Part shown: in pieces, positions 23,701 to 32,867 of the stretch
Layout of the letters: every line of letters starts with the position of its first letter
Position numbering within the stretch: position 1 is the stretch's first letter
DNA from: Ricordea florida
Taxonomy: Eukaryota; Cnidaria; Anthozoa; Corallimorpharia; Ricordeidae
Direction: 5' to 3'
Assembly (NCBI GenBank): GCA_949710005.1
Contig: OX453279.1
Span: 14,838,256 to 14,902,255, forward strand
DNA length: 64,000 nucleotides
Notes under the pieces: generated by a model
The model's database searches: none
The model's input: only the letters and a program-made list of their open reading frames with translations
What the model was told of the DNA's origin: nothing
Made by a program: the position numbers and the translations under genes

Positions 23701-26700
23701 TGTTAATTATTGATTCAGTGACTTCACTAACAATCGTGCAAACTGTGGATACACCAACTCCAGCCATTTCAGCTATCGTATATAAATAATCACCTCTAGC
23801 TAAACGATAGAGGCAGATAGCAAGACGACATTCAGGAGAAATGGGCTCCTCGCAAACTGTATCTCTTAACAAATCATGTCGAATCTGGCCAAGAATAAAC
23901 AAAAAAGTACCTCTTGATACTCGAAAAAGCCTCTTAAATCTTGCATCAGAGTACTGGTTCCACACGATTTCCCACCATCCATTATTTCTTGTAACTCGGC
24001 GGCATGATCGGATGACTGGTCTGTTTGAGTTTCGTGAGTTGATCAAAATGCACAAGACGAGAAAGAGCACACGTATCCGCTTCCATCTTTCTTTATGATG
24101 ATTGATAATGATGATGATGATGATTCAGGATTTATATAGCGCTTTATCCCAAGGCTCAAAGCGCTTTACAACACTTTTTGTGGGGGACTTTGTCAGACTG
24201 CTTATGATAGGAAAGCAAAGCATGTTGCGTTAACATCCTTCTTTTTCTTTGTGCTGGAATTCGTCGCAAAAGCACAGCCCTTCGTTTTTGGCCTACGGGT
24301 GAATTTGTGTCCGCCATCTTCAAATTTCGCAGATGACTTGACCCCAGTCTCCTGTTTTCATAAGAGTCGACTGGGGGCGAATCAACAGCTATTTAGTGCG
24401 ACGTTTGAATCAACTGTCGCGCTGCAGTCGTGCTAAAGTCGAACTCAATGCAATTGAGTTCGACACGACGATAGCGCGACTTTTGAACCAGGGCTTAGTC
24501 ACAGTGGGGGAGATTGAATTGAAATGGAATAAAAACGTGACAAACACGAGATTCTAACAAGGCAAAGACTACCATGCAACGTGTTATTTGATGAGTCTTC
24601 CTTTGTTGGGTACTAATTAATCTGTGCATTGACATTTGTTTTTCGCAATTTGCTATTACAGGGTATGTAAAGAATATATGTGATAAAGGAAAAGACAGAG
24701 TACTACTCATCCATGCGCAGGAGTATCCCACTATTCCTGCTGCTCCCTACCCCTGTGAGTATATGCTGCATTCACATTGATCAGGGTTTTTTAAACTACA
24801 AGGTCTTGGAGCTCAAAAGGCTTCGGTACAAAGGGAATGATTTCTGCACAGGTCCCTACTTCATTATGCATGCTGTAGCTATACTGTTTCATTCTACAAT
24901 AACAAGAAATGCTTACATGTGTATTACCATAAACAATTCATCTGCTGCATGCCTAATGAAGTAGGGACCTGTGCGGAAATCTTGCCGTACAAAGGAATTC
25001 GAACCTCTTGGGCCTGCAGTTGGGAGAGAATATTTGATTAGTGAGAAGCACACTGTTTATTGATCCAAGCAAATAGCTCAAAGGAATGCTATACAATAAT
25101 TTTTTGCTTCAGAACAGACTATATCTTACCTTACTGTAATAATTTTGTATCCTTAATACTGTAATCTTACTGCAAATTTGGGATAAACTGTAGTCACCCA
25201 GGTTGTTATACTGTAATTTCATTGCTGTAGTCATAATAATTAAATTGCTTTATTTAATGCATCATTTCAATCTGTACACATTAATGTTTATTAATAAAAT
25301 TCTGAAAGCTGTTCACCTATGTCAAAAACATTTTCCCTTTTACTGCAGGAGCTGCTGTCATTTGTTTTTACACAAATAATTTGTCATAGTTATTATCTTA
25401 CATAATTCACACTTAATGTCCTTCAAATAAGCTCAGCTTGTTGATATTTTCAGATGGATATGCATATTATGAGGAATGGCAGCATTTAGTTGAAAAGAGT
25501 GACAAGGAAGTTAAAGAGTTGTTGGAGTGCTATGGACGAGAGTGCAAATCCATTGAAGGGGTGTGTATCAATGTGTGTCAGTCAATGTAAGAAAGGGTAC
25601 ATTATGTACTTCATGTTTACGCATACATTTTTACAGTTTAAATCCAGAGGCCTTAGAAGGTGCCAGCAGCTAAATAAGAACTGCCTTCTTTCACTTTAAA
25701 ACTGCCTTTTAATTCTAATAAAATAAACAAATGTTTCTATTTAGCACTCATTTCTCTAGCCATGTTTCTTCTCAAATGATTTGTTCTTTTATGTCAAAAC
25801 TTAAAAACGTTTCCTGATGGCCATGTACAAAAATGATTAGATATTATATATTGCTTGATAATCATTATTGTGTGCTTCCATTTTAGGAACTAGTGGATGT
25901 GGTGTACTACCATATAACCTAAGAAGGGCTTGGCTATCAGATTGAACTAAAGCTTGGCAAAATTTTAGGGACTCCTGTTTTTTTGTCATCACCCTCTCTA
26001 AAGTAAATTTCTTGGGTCAGTTGGAATCAACTTGAATAATTTCTTGGGAAAAGGATCAGTTTATTTAAATCAATGATATTGTTGCAGAAAATAAAGCAGT
26101 GAGTTACAACTCCTATAGTGCACCCAGGAAAAGTTTTGCATCAACATTTGATGCATGCAGAGTACAATAATGGAGTAATTTTTATTTCTAAGATCTAAAT
26201 ATAATTACAAGTACTGTTTGGTTGTAAATTGCCTTAACGTTGAAGCAAAAAATCCACTATTATACAGGGCTTCTGATATTCTGCGATGTTGCGATTTCGC
26301 ATAATTGACCTCAAATCGCAACTTTTCGCATAATCCATCAAAAATCGCATAATTCGGACAAAATTGCAAAATTTGAGGAAATAAAAGGAAAATATTCGCT
26401 TCTTACTTAAGTTCTGCGACAATTTTAGCGTTGTTTACGGTAATTTAGCTCTCAAAAGACGTTAGAAATCATCGAAATCGTTTGCGATCGAGCGTTCGAT
26501 CGATCAAACAGGCGATCTATGCGCGCGTAATTCTGCACGTTGGGGACCTGATACTAGTTCTCAATGGAAAGCGATTGCTCACTGGCAAAGAACAGACAAT
26601 CTCTTGTGTTAATGGACCATTCACAGTTGTTGATATACTCTATGGAGATGTTTTAAGATTCCTCAGTGTTTTCAATGTAAGTATCGACGCAAAAACGTTC

Positions 26701-29700
26701 GTTCGTCGCTTGCAAGATGTAGTTTCTTTCGTAATAGCGCGAGACAAACACGATCATGGATAAGTTTGTTGTTAAAACACCGACTGCTTCTTCGAAAGCG
26801 AAAACACGATCACATCTTGCTGTAAACATCACTGCGAACGACAGGGCAAGGAAGTATCCGCCAGGTACATTTCATGTGGACGATGGTATGTTTTGCTCAT
26901 CGTGCAACATAGTGATCGATCATGTTCGAAAGTTTGTGGTTGACAAGCACCTGGAAACGACTTCGCACAAACGGAACGCGGAAAAAAGGAAGGCGGAAAG
27001 CAGCAAACACTGAAAACAGTTTTGAACTGTAAAACAGTGTCTCAAGTAGGGAAAGTTCGAATTTGTCGCGAGTGGATCAACGTGTGTACCGCAGCAAACA
27101 TTCCCCTTCATAAGTCAGATAACCCCTTGATGAGTGATGATTAAAATAATTAAAATGAGGCAACAGTTTATTTATTTTAGGTGCTTTTATTGTTCTTTTA
27201 CGCTCCAATTGCCTGTTGGACAGCAAAAAAATGGTTTTCCCCCTCTGAGGCCTAATAAAACAATGTTAAATCAGCTTTAAAAAAATCGCATAATTTGCCG
27301 CATAATGGACCTTTTTTGCCGCATAATTTCCCTTGAAAATGCCGCTAAATTTCCCTTTTTTTGCCGCAACCTATCAGAAGCCCTGACTATAACAGAGCTA
27401 AACATTGGCGGTCAAACGGTCGCCAGTGGCAAGTTAAAACTGACCAGGGCTATCAAAAGTTAAGGTTTAAATGCCCGATGTGCGACTATGCTACAGAATT
27501 TTGGAAAGTTGCAATGTAAATTATGCAAAGTACAAAGTTAAAAATAAAATTCACTGTGTAGTTTAATTGGACTACCTCTCTCCGTTTCTTTGGCTGGACT
27601 CTAAGATCATCCATTTTAGTGAATTTTTAGTTCTGAAATGGGAGTTCCGAGATGTTTTAACAGTGATCTCACGAGCGATCCACATTCACAACGTATAGAC
27701 GCCATTTTGAGTTTGTGATTGCCACGTGACTCTCAAAAAAAATTCAAGGAAACTGGCCCAACTGGCGACCAAACACTGGACTTAATTTTTAGCCCTGTTA
27801 TAATTATGCGGAATGCCATAGGCAAGTGCATCAAGGTTTCAGGAGTGTTTTCTTTTTTTTTTCATTGTAGTAACAAATGGTCACATTTTTTCTTTGTATG
27901 GTTGGTATGTGCAATTTAATTGGATCCAGTTCACGTGGAATCATATGCAAGATCAGAGGTCAATCCATGTGAATAAACACTGAAGGGTTAGATTACAGAA
28001 TAACCTCAAAAGGCTGACAGCGCAGTCCCTCAGTCAGTCTATATAATAACTTGGAATGCCAAAGGCGAGCACTTCAAAAATTTGGTAGAGTTCTTTTTTT
28101 TTAGAGGAATATGTGGACTCATCTCCCCAGTGTCTAACGCTATGGCACTGGCCTTAAGATTTGCAGCTGAGTTATTGGGACTGGGTACATTTCTACAAAG
28201 TGATATGTGTTGGTAATGTACCAGGTATTAATACTGTATCTAGTTGGGGGTTATGGGAGATGCAGGAAAAAACTTGTCTTAAAAGAGAGTGACAAAAAAC
28301 AAGTGTCCCTTAATTTTGCCAGGCTTCAGTTCACTTTGACAGCCAAGCCCTTTTGGGTTGTATATGTATAGCAGTACACCACGTCAACTACTGGTAGTTC
28401 CTAATGTGGAAGAAGTAATGATTAATTTATTGTTGGACAAGGCCATCAGAATCCTTTTAAGTTTTGACATAAATGAACAAATTGTTTAATAACAGGCTTT
28501 GCTAGAGAAATTTACATTTTCATAATGTGGGGGTAAACTAATGTGCCAATAAAATATTACAGATTGTGGGTGGAATTATGCATCTGTTACAACCACCATT
28601 AACAATAACTGAAAAAAAGAGGTCTGGTCCTTAGTAATTGAAATGATTAATTTATTTTAAAATACAGTCCCAGTACTACAAACAGTATGATTGGTCCAAA
28701 CAACATCCTTTAATTATCAGAGTTTAGAACAGCAAAATACAATTTTGTCCATTTTTAATGCATTGCAAGCTCTATTACTGTAGTTCATCATGTGTGTTGC
28801 AGTCTATATGCTCTATATCTTTTCAACAACCAGTTTCAGTATTGTGCCATTAGTATTGCATATTCAGAATTTCTATGAAGTTTTTTCAGTGTTGTGTGGT
28901 GCGCTGTACCTGCAAACCCTGCCAAAGGTTGATTGTAGTTATTGGGCTCTGGGGGTACTGCTGTTTATGGGCTTCATAGGTATGTGCCACTGTGAAGGGT
29001 ATGGTTTTCAACCAGGCTTAGTCTGGGATAAGGCATGGAAATCAGATAGTGTGTGTTTAGAACAGAGGATCATTTTCCAGGAAACAGATCAATATAATTG
29101 TTTAAAGGTTCTCATCTCAGTAGACTAGGGAAACCAGCAACTGCCACTCAAAAATGTTTGATAGCAAAACAATTGTAATGTAAGCTTTTCTTTCACCTGG
29201 TCTGTGCTGATGACATTAATAGTTTTTGGTAAATGACTCCAGGATAGGGATAAATTTAGGAGTTTAGTAAAAGGTAACAAAATTAAGCTGAAATAGGTCT
29301 GGTACTGTATAGGCCAAGGGTTGAATCTTGAAACTTCAAGTTCAGTAACCCAACTATTAAACTTAAACTTGTGGTCTTAAGTAGAAACCTCAACATATAT
29401 TTTACTTTTGAAATGGAGGAAATTGTTGGGGAAATCTGAAAAAAGTGGTATGGAGCCAGCATTAATTAAAGTGCAACCAGGCTATGATACAGATTCCATG
29501 GAACATTAATGTGGAATGGCTATTCACATTTTTGTTTGTCTCATGATCACTTGCAGCTCAAATTCAAGTTGTACAAGGAAGAAAGTAACAGACCTGGTGA
29601 AGTAATCTGTAAATTAGCGCAAGATGAGAATGTGGACCTCATTATCTTGGGATCTCGTGGTGTTGGTGTTTTACGGCGCACTTTCCTTGGCAGTGTGAGT

Positions 29701-29784
29701 GACTACTGTGTCCATCACAGTCATATTCCAGTGGCAGTTATTCCACCACCCAGTCATCAAGAGCACCATGGACATACAGAGTAG
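20780..29784 (+). CDS. Universal stress protein (USP3)
   Basis: A complete four-exon gene: 20780-20858, 24662-24754, 25454-25560 and 29557-29784. Junctions are GT-AG with phases 1, 1, 0; the coding length is 507 nt (168 aa). Exon 1 encodes MTETEGSERTIVIAVDKSEH, exon 2 DRVLLIHAQEYPTIPAAPYP, exon 3 a charged helix beginning YGYAYYEEW. Exon 4 has LGSRGVGVLRRTFLGSVS, fitting G-x2-G-x9-G-S, and DYCVHHSHIPVAVIPPP. Lys replaces Gly in the usual V-D-G-S of strand 1; the ATP-contacting Asp is kept. It is predicted to be a cytosolic nucleotide-binding stress protein. Intron 1 holds an intact Harbinger transposon, intron 2 a MITE, intron 3 an inverted duplication around an hAT-like element. The exon 2 coordinates avoid a spurious ORF in another frame. 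Confidence 0.9.
21090..21330. repeat. Nested palindromes at Harbinger left end
   Basis: AGAGTCGGGTAGCGCGAC and its complement face each other across AAGCTTA, and GACGTTTGAATC/GATTCAAACGTC pairs occur on both sides. These may be subterminal binding sites for the Myb-like protein or a source of hairpins. Confidence 0.7.
21418..22482 (+). CDS. Harbinger Myb/SANT-like DNA-binding protein
   Basis: A single-exon ORF of 354 aa starting MAAWRSTFAHSVD. Residues about 1-60 are acidic and Ser-rich. Residues about 60-170 form a Myb/SANT- or MADF-like trihelical domain (WRETVITDTVDIIC..., NKFKKCVAECKKA, GDWFSQLYSF). Then follow an acidic linker, a Lys-rich segment (KRGKKKVKV) that could be a nuclear signal, and a Gln/Ser-rich tail. 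In Harbinger transposons this second protein brings the transposase to the nucleus and to the terminal DNA. It is convergent with the transposase gene, with 397 bp between stop codons and an AATAAA at 22575-22580. No frameshift or stop is seen. Confidence 0.85.
   Translation: MAAWRSTFAHSVDNESSEYEDEAGSPEQRENSSDMMSESDLSEISSVATAKSKSSTSRKPGRKAVWRETVITDTVDIICSSEHLRKNLIFRNTSRLRNTAFYTDVVKQLKERLASRGENFPFDFSQTRNKFKKCVAECKKAALTIRTATGIKRFQGEKNLGDWFSQLYSFVKTRDSCIPEMALEPSCSNRGESPETADGTETRENSDSEEINVEGKNSSSKDGDTAPKAQFVPVKRGKKKVKVDPVAEAIETMKQVIEKDPTKDLEFFKEENERARQHEMRLMQMMMAPPQLYYSGYPAQGAQVPPGHDQTVSAHASRQGSQSRSSSPFDASLTPANVHQSVYYSENNKSYFSL
22575..22580 (+). terminator. Poly(A) signal of the Myb-like gene
   Basis: AATAAA about 90 bp after the stop codon, between the two convergent Harbinger genes. 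Confidence 0.5.
22880..24070 (-). CDS. Harbinger (PIF-type) DDE transposase
   Basis: An uninterrupted 396-aa ORF with the HARBI1/DDE_Tnp_4 layout. A helix-turn-helix-like region lies at about residues 80-125 (LAICLYRLARGDYLYTIAEM, GVGVSTV). The three catalytic acids are visible: D near 162 in WGAIDGCHLPL, D near 251 in LGDSAFPFKPWL and E near 288 in VVECAYGQLKGRW. The enzyme would cut and paste the element between its TIRs with 3-bp target duplications. The length is typical (350-400 aa). All key residues are present and the partner gene is intact, so activity is plausible. The hydrophobic N-terminus (MLFLVLCILI) may mean the true start lies downstream. Confidence 0.92.
   Translation of the reverse strand: MLFLVLCILINSRNSNRPVIRSCRRVTRNNGWWEIVWNQYSDARFKRLFRVSRGTFLFILGQIRHDLLRDTVCEEPISPECRLAICLYRLARGDYLYTIAEMAGVGVSTVCTIVSEVTESIINNLWKDNVMAHFPSDEASMKEKILDTEQLWQFPYAWGAIDGCHLPLKCPAGGLEACKKYYNFKNFYSIILMGMVDAKYRFIWASCGYPGNSHDSTIFKSTKLWEDVTAGEIIPEIGKDIGGVTVSPLILGDSAFPFKPWLMKPFTNAVLTPVQSNFNYRLSRARMVVECAYGQLKGRWRILLRKCESTPVELRSACLAYIVLHNICISRGESLSRKLDLTVDPSTNQMRDRATIRRLLNMTECERIPDTNREATRIRNNLAQKLWLEIQGHGVS
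24834..24986. mobile_element. MITE, GATTTCCGCACAGGTCCC family, copy B
   Basis: A 153-bp element with TIRs of about 40 bp (GATTTCTGCACAGGTCCCTA and complement). GTACAAAG is duplicated on both sides (24826-24833 and 24987-24994), an 8-bp TSD, or 9 bp if the next G is counted. It lies in USP3 intron 2, 80 bp after exon 2. Confidence 0.85.
25751..26015 (+). repeat. Left arm of a 250-bp inverted duplication
   Basis: Reverse-complement match, about 75-80% by eye, to 28265-28510. Shared anchors include TTTCTCTAGC, TTATGTCAAAACTTAAAA, TGATGGCC, TGTGGTGTACT, AAGGGCTTGGCT and TTTTGTCA. Situated in USP3 intron 3. Confidence 0.75.
26265..27385. mobile_element. hAT-like element with CGGBP1-like ORF
   Basis: Ends are CAGGGCTTCTGATA and TATCAGAAGCCCTG, inverted, in the CAGGG style of hAT elements. 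Subterminal sequence repeats the 10-mer TCGCATAATT or a variant on the left and CCGCATAAT on the right. Flanks ACTATTATA and ACTATAACA could be a mutated 8-bp target duplication. The only coding remnant is a CGGBP1-like zinc-finger ORF; no transposase catalytic domain is present. It sits between the inverted arms in USP3 intron 3. Confidence 0.7.
26756..27013 (+). CDS. CGGBP1-like zinc-finger ORF of the hAT element
   Basis: An 85-aa ORF starting MDKFVVKTPTASS. A single C2H2 finger of BED/CGGBP1 type is clear: MFCSSCNIVIDHVRKFVVDK followed by HLETTSHKRN (C-x2-C...H...H), then a Lys/Arg-rich tail. Human CGGBP1, a CGG-repeat-binding protein, is thought to derive from such an hAT zinc finger, and the N-terminal FVV-TPPA-like start also agrees. 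After the stop, a second frame continues with NVCTAANIPLHKSDNPL, the expected next segment of the family, so the gene has been cut by a stop and frameshift. It would bind DNA if expressed. Confidence in the family is good; function is unlikely. Confidence 0.7.
   Translation: MDKFVVKTPTASSKAKTRSHLAVNITANDRARKYPPGTFHVDDGMFCSSCNIVIDHVRKFVVDKHLETTSHKRNAEKRKAESSKH
28265..28510 (-). repeat. Right arm of the inverted duplication
   Basis: Partner of 25751-26015. The spacer between the arms is about 2.25 kb and includes the hAT-like element. Confidence 0.75.
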
Positions 29785-30030
29785 TACAGCATTGTTCCCT
29801 ATGACTGATCAGTCTTGCTAATCCCTCCAAGACCCGAGGAGAGCAGATTGATATAACAGCCTGGGATATAAGAACTCAATCTATTCTTTTTGTCAGTTTA
29901 AATATGATTCATTTAATCTTCTCTTTCAGCTAGCTTCCCTTGAAAAATTTGTAGTTTATGTTTCAAAAGTACTGATCATATGCCAACATGACTCTTTTAT
30001 TATATTCATTTACAATACTTGATCATGTGC

Positions 30031-30036
30031 AATAAA
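30031..30036 (+). terminator. Poly(A) signal of USP3
   Basis: AATAAA 247 bp beyond the USP3 stop codon. Confidence 0.5.
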
Positions 30037-30267
30037 AAGGCATTGATGCAATAATAATTATTCCTTATTTAGTCTTAAATTTCCAATAGTTATTGCTTAT
30101 TTTGAATACCTATCTGGTACAAGAGAATTTGGGGAGATTTCTTACCGCAACATACTTCCAGAGTATGAAAGACTGTCGGTGTGGGTTCCTGGCAGAGTTG
30201 TAAAACATAGCGTGTGGATATTTAAAGTCATTAAAGCTCTAATACATAACATGTGTTTTACATGTAA

Positions 30268-31132
30268 GGCCTGGTTCACACTAGCGACATAACGACATAA
30301 CAACATAATGACATAACGACATAATCGCTTATGTCGGTAATGTGAACACCGACATAGGAACGAAACGGTAAATGAAAACAAGACTTTAAAAATGGAGTAC
30401 GAAACAATTGCTGCGTTTGGGATAATTTTGCTTTTGGGAAAAAAAATGTGCCACTGAGAAGAAAAGAATGGGTATGTCCAGTCTTTCAGCAAGAAGCTAG
30501 AAGAGCACTCGGCCAGTACCACAACCTTGTCAGAGAACTCAGTTTGGGTGATAGAGAATATTATTTCAGGTGTACGCTATTAATCTGATCTAACTTGAAT
30601 TCACGAGTGGCCAAACGAAACAATACACTAGCAACATCATCTTAATCTCACGGCGCGGCTGGTGAAACGAACTTACACTGGTGGACAAAGAAAAAGAGCT
30701 AATATATTGCTTACTTCCACCAGCATGGGGCCGATACCGTAATGTGAAAACCACCTACGTTTTGGATTTTTTTTTATCAAATTCTGATGCTTAACCTGTA
30801 ATATGTTTTGACATCAACTCGAATTTCCTGCTGCGTAGTCGCCGCCATGTTGAAAATGGTGCCGGTGTCGGATTGGGTCTACAATTCTTGCGGCGCTCTG
30901 ATTGGTTCTTTTTTATGTTGTTATGTCAATGTTGTTCACACTTGCTTTAGCCGAAACATAACATCATAACGACATAGACATAACGACATAAAGAAAAGAT
31001 CAGTTTTTTCCTTATGTCGTTATGTTCATGCTGTTATGTTGATAATATGTCATTATGTCTGCATGTTCACACTGCAAACATAACGTCATAACGTCCTTTT
31101 TATGTCGTTATGTCGCTAGTGTGAACCAGGCT
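30268..31132. mobile_element. Deleted Harbinger derivative, 865 bp
   Basis: Flanked by TAA (30265-30267 and 31133-31135). TIRs begin (G/A)GCCTGGTTCACACTAGCGAC and run into ACATAACGACATAA repeats, which also pair between the ends. The first bases resemble the intact Harbinger at 21063, suggesting a related lineage. Inside is only the first-exon segment of a transposase, so it would need a helper element to move. Confidence 0.85.
30391..30570 (+). pseudogene. Harbinger transposase, first-exon remnant
   Basis: Reading WVCPVFQQEARRALGQYHNL then VRELSLGDREYYFR, followed by a GTGTAC donor-like site. This is the N-terminal segment found in HARBI1-like proteins (W-V-x-P...LV-E-L...D-E-FR). No DDE region follows before the right TIR. 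The opening (about 30391 on) reads MEYETIAAFGIILLLG; a frame change is needed before WVCPV. Confidence 0.6.
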
Positions 31133-31135
31133 TAA

Positions 31136-32817
31136 CTGCGTGGGGTAAGATTGGATATTCGTTATTTAATTGGATGTACAGTATGTCGTCATGGCAATAC
31201 CTTGTCATAACGTGTAATTGTTCACTTGAATTTAACTCGTCTACTCATCTCTTTGAGGGCGGTCTTAGGTCACTGCGAATGGAAAGCCGTGAAGAGATTG
31301 CCACAAATCAAATGTTGGCCCATATTGTCGCTTGAAGATGACAAGCGGGACAACTTCCGTTTTCAACGAACCCGCCACCAAGGAACACCAAGCTATTGTT
31401 CATTATCAAGAAGCTCTTAAGAACTTGAAATTGATCGAACCGATTTTATAGAGAACGATCTAACTAGGGTATCTAAAAGATAATGATGTTGCGGCACATT
31501 CTGTTGATACTGACATAGTTTAGGCAGTGTTCCATCTACCTGCATGTCACAAGACGTAGGCTAAAGCACCTTTAATTCTCAAAATCGCCACCAATTTTGG
31601 CGTTACGAAAAGTGGTTTAAGATCCCCCTGCTACTCCCCAACAAAAAAATTCGAATTCGACAAGTATGAAAAAAAAATAAAACAACATTAGTTCTAGGTT
31701 TATTACGCGGGATGACGTAGTCAGCCAGCGTATAAAATTCGGTAGCGCATTCCTTTCGTCGTCTTGGGAGTCAAAAATTGTCTTGTTTTTTTAACTTTCC
31801 CGTATCCCGAGCCCGTCCCGAAAAAATTGTGTGACTTTTATTGGCTGTAACTCCGAATCACGTGCAAGTCAGGTTGGATTGCACCATGGATATCCATGAT
31901 CGCACAATCAGCAAAAAAACATACTACGCCAGCAATTTTAAACCAACACATTCCGCGTAAACGCCTTCAGGCGTCTTCTTGTTTAGTTTTATTTTCAGTA
32001 ATTGACTTTTTGAAGTCATTGAGGGGAGTTACATCATCGTCTGCAGGAAAAAAACAACGATTATGTAACTTAAAATCTGTCCTGATGTGTATAACTTCGA
32101 TGGCGAGGTGTGACTATGTTTGAATATAAAACGATACATAACAACCTCCCCTTTACCAAGTTGGAACAATCGAAATATGTTGAAATTGTAGGAGCAAAAA
32201 GCTGACTTATAAATTCTGAACTGGTACCCATTAAATGATTCTAGAATGTTGACAGACTACGTCTCGAGGACGCGTCCATCGCGATGTGTGAAAATGCTGA
32301 AGCTTTAGTATAAATTCATGTTTGGATAAATGATAGCAGCAGATAAGAAATTAGCGTGTTCTACGGTTCTCGTTTGTTTTAATTATTCTGCAAGCTTTAG
32401 TGCCGACAATTTCTCTTCATTTAAGAATTCGATCAAGGAGGTGAGGTTGCTACGAAATGACACACTAAGTTTTAATTAAGATGTCACAATTAATCGTCCA
32501 GATTTACAAACTTTCACTGAAATCCACGTGAAAAAGGACGCCGGTGTGACATCCTCATGCTTTTCTGGCGCAATGCATTCTGGTAAAAAGTGCTGCCACT
32601 AGTAAAAACTGTGATTAAATGCAAGGCATTCTGGTAAAAAGTGTGGTTAAATGCAAATGGTAAAAAGTGATGAATTATATATCTCTCTTAAATCCTGGTT
32701 ATGTTGCTGCTCGCTCGCTGCTCTCGCTCCCCAGCAATAATAATATTAATCATAATCATAATCATAATCATAATCATAATCATAATCATAATCATAATCA
32801 TAATCATAATCATAATC

Positions 32818-32867
<50 letters not shown>

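Larger units (their letters stand above)
21063..24494. mobile_element. Harbinger/PIF DNA transposon, structurally complete
   Basis: Flanked by the 3-bp target duplication TTA (21060-21062 and 24495-24497), diagnostic of this superfamily. The TIRs start GGCCCGGTTCAAA / GCCCTGGTTCAAA and stay similar for about 90 bp (GTCGCGCTATCGTCGTGTCG). Two intact genes face tail to tail: a Myb/SANT-like protein (+) and a DDE transposase (-), the standard Harbinger pair. Next to the left TIR, 21090-21330 repeats CGACGTTTGAATCAACGTCG-like palindromes. Length 3432 bp. Both ORFs are uninterrupted, so the copy may be autonomous or very recently so. Confidence 0.9.

Noticed and set aside
24115..24175. AGCGCTTTA inverted motif in the Harbinger right part
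   Set aside because: Short palindromic motif common in animal repeats; no boundary or function can be assigned.
26482..26763. 93-aa ORF with a GDLILVLNG string resembling a PDZ loop
   Set aside because: No other PDZ features; it lies inside the hAT-like element and overlaps its promoter-proximal region.
28790..29128. 112-aa ORF upstream of USP3 exon 4
   Set aside because: Intronic, no domain, ends before the acceptor and is not in the USP frame.
12626..29784. Recent bacterial transfer of the USP genes
   Set aside because: Three phase-matched introns and animal-style splice sites make recent transfer unlikely.
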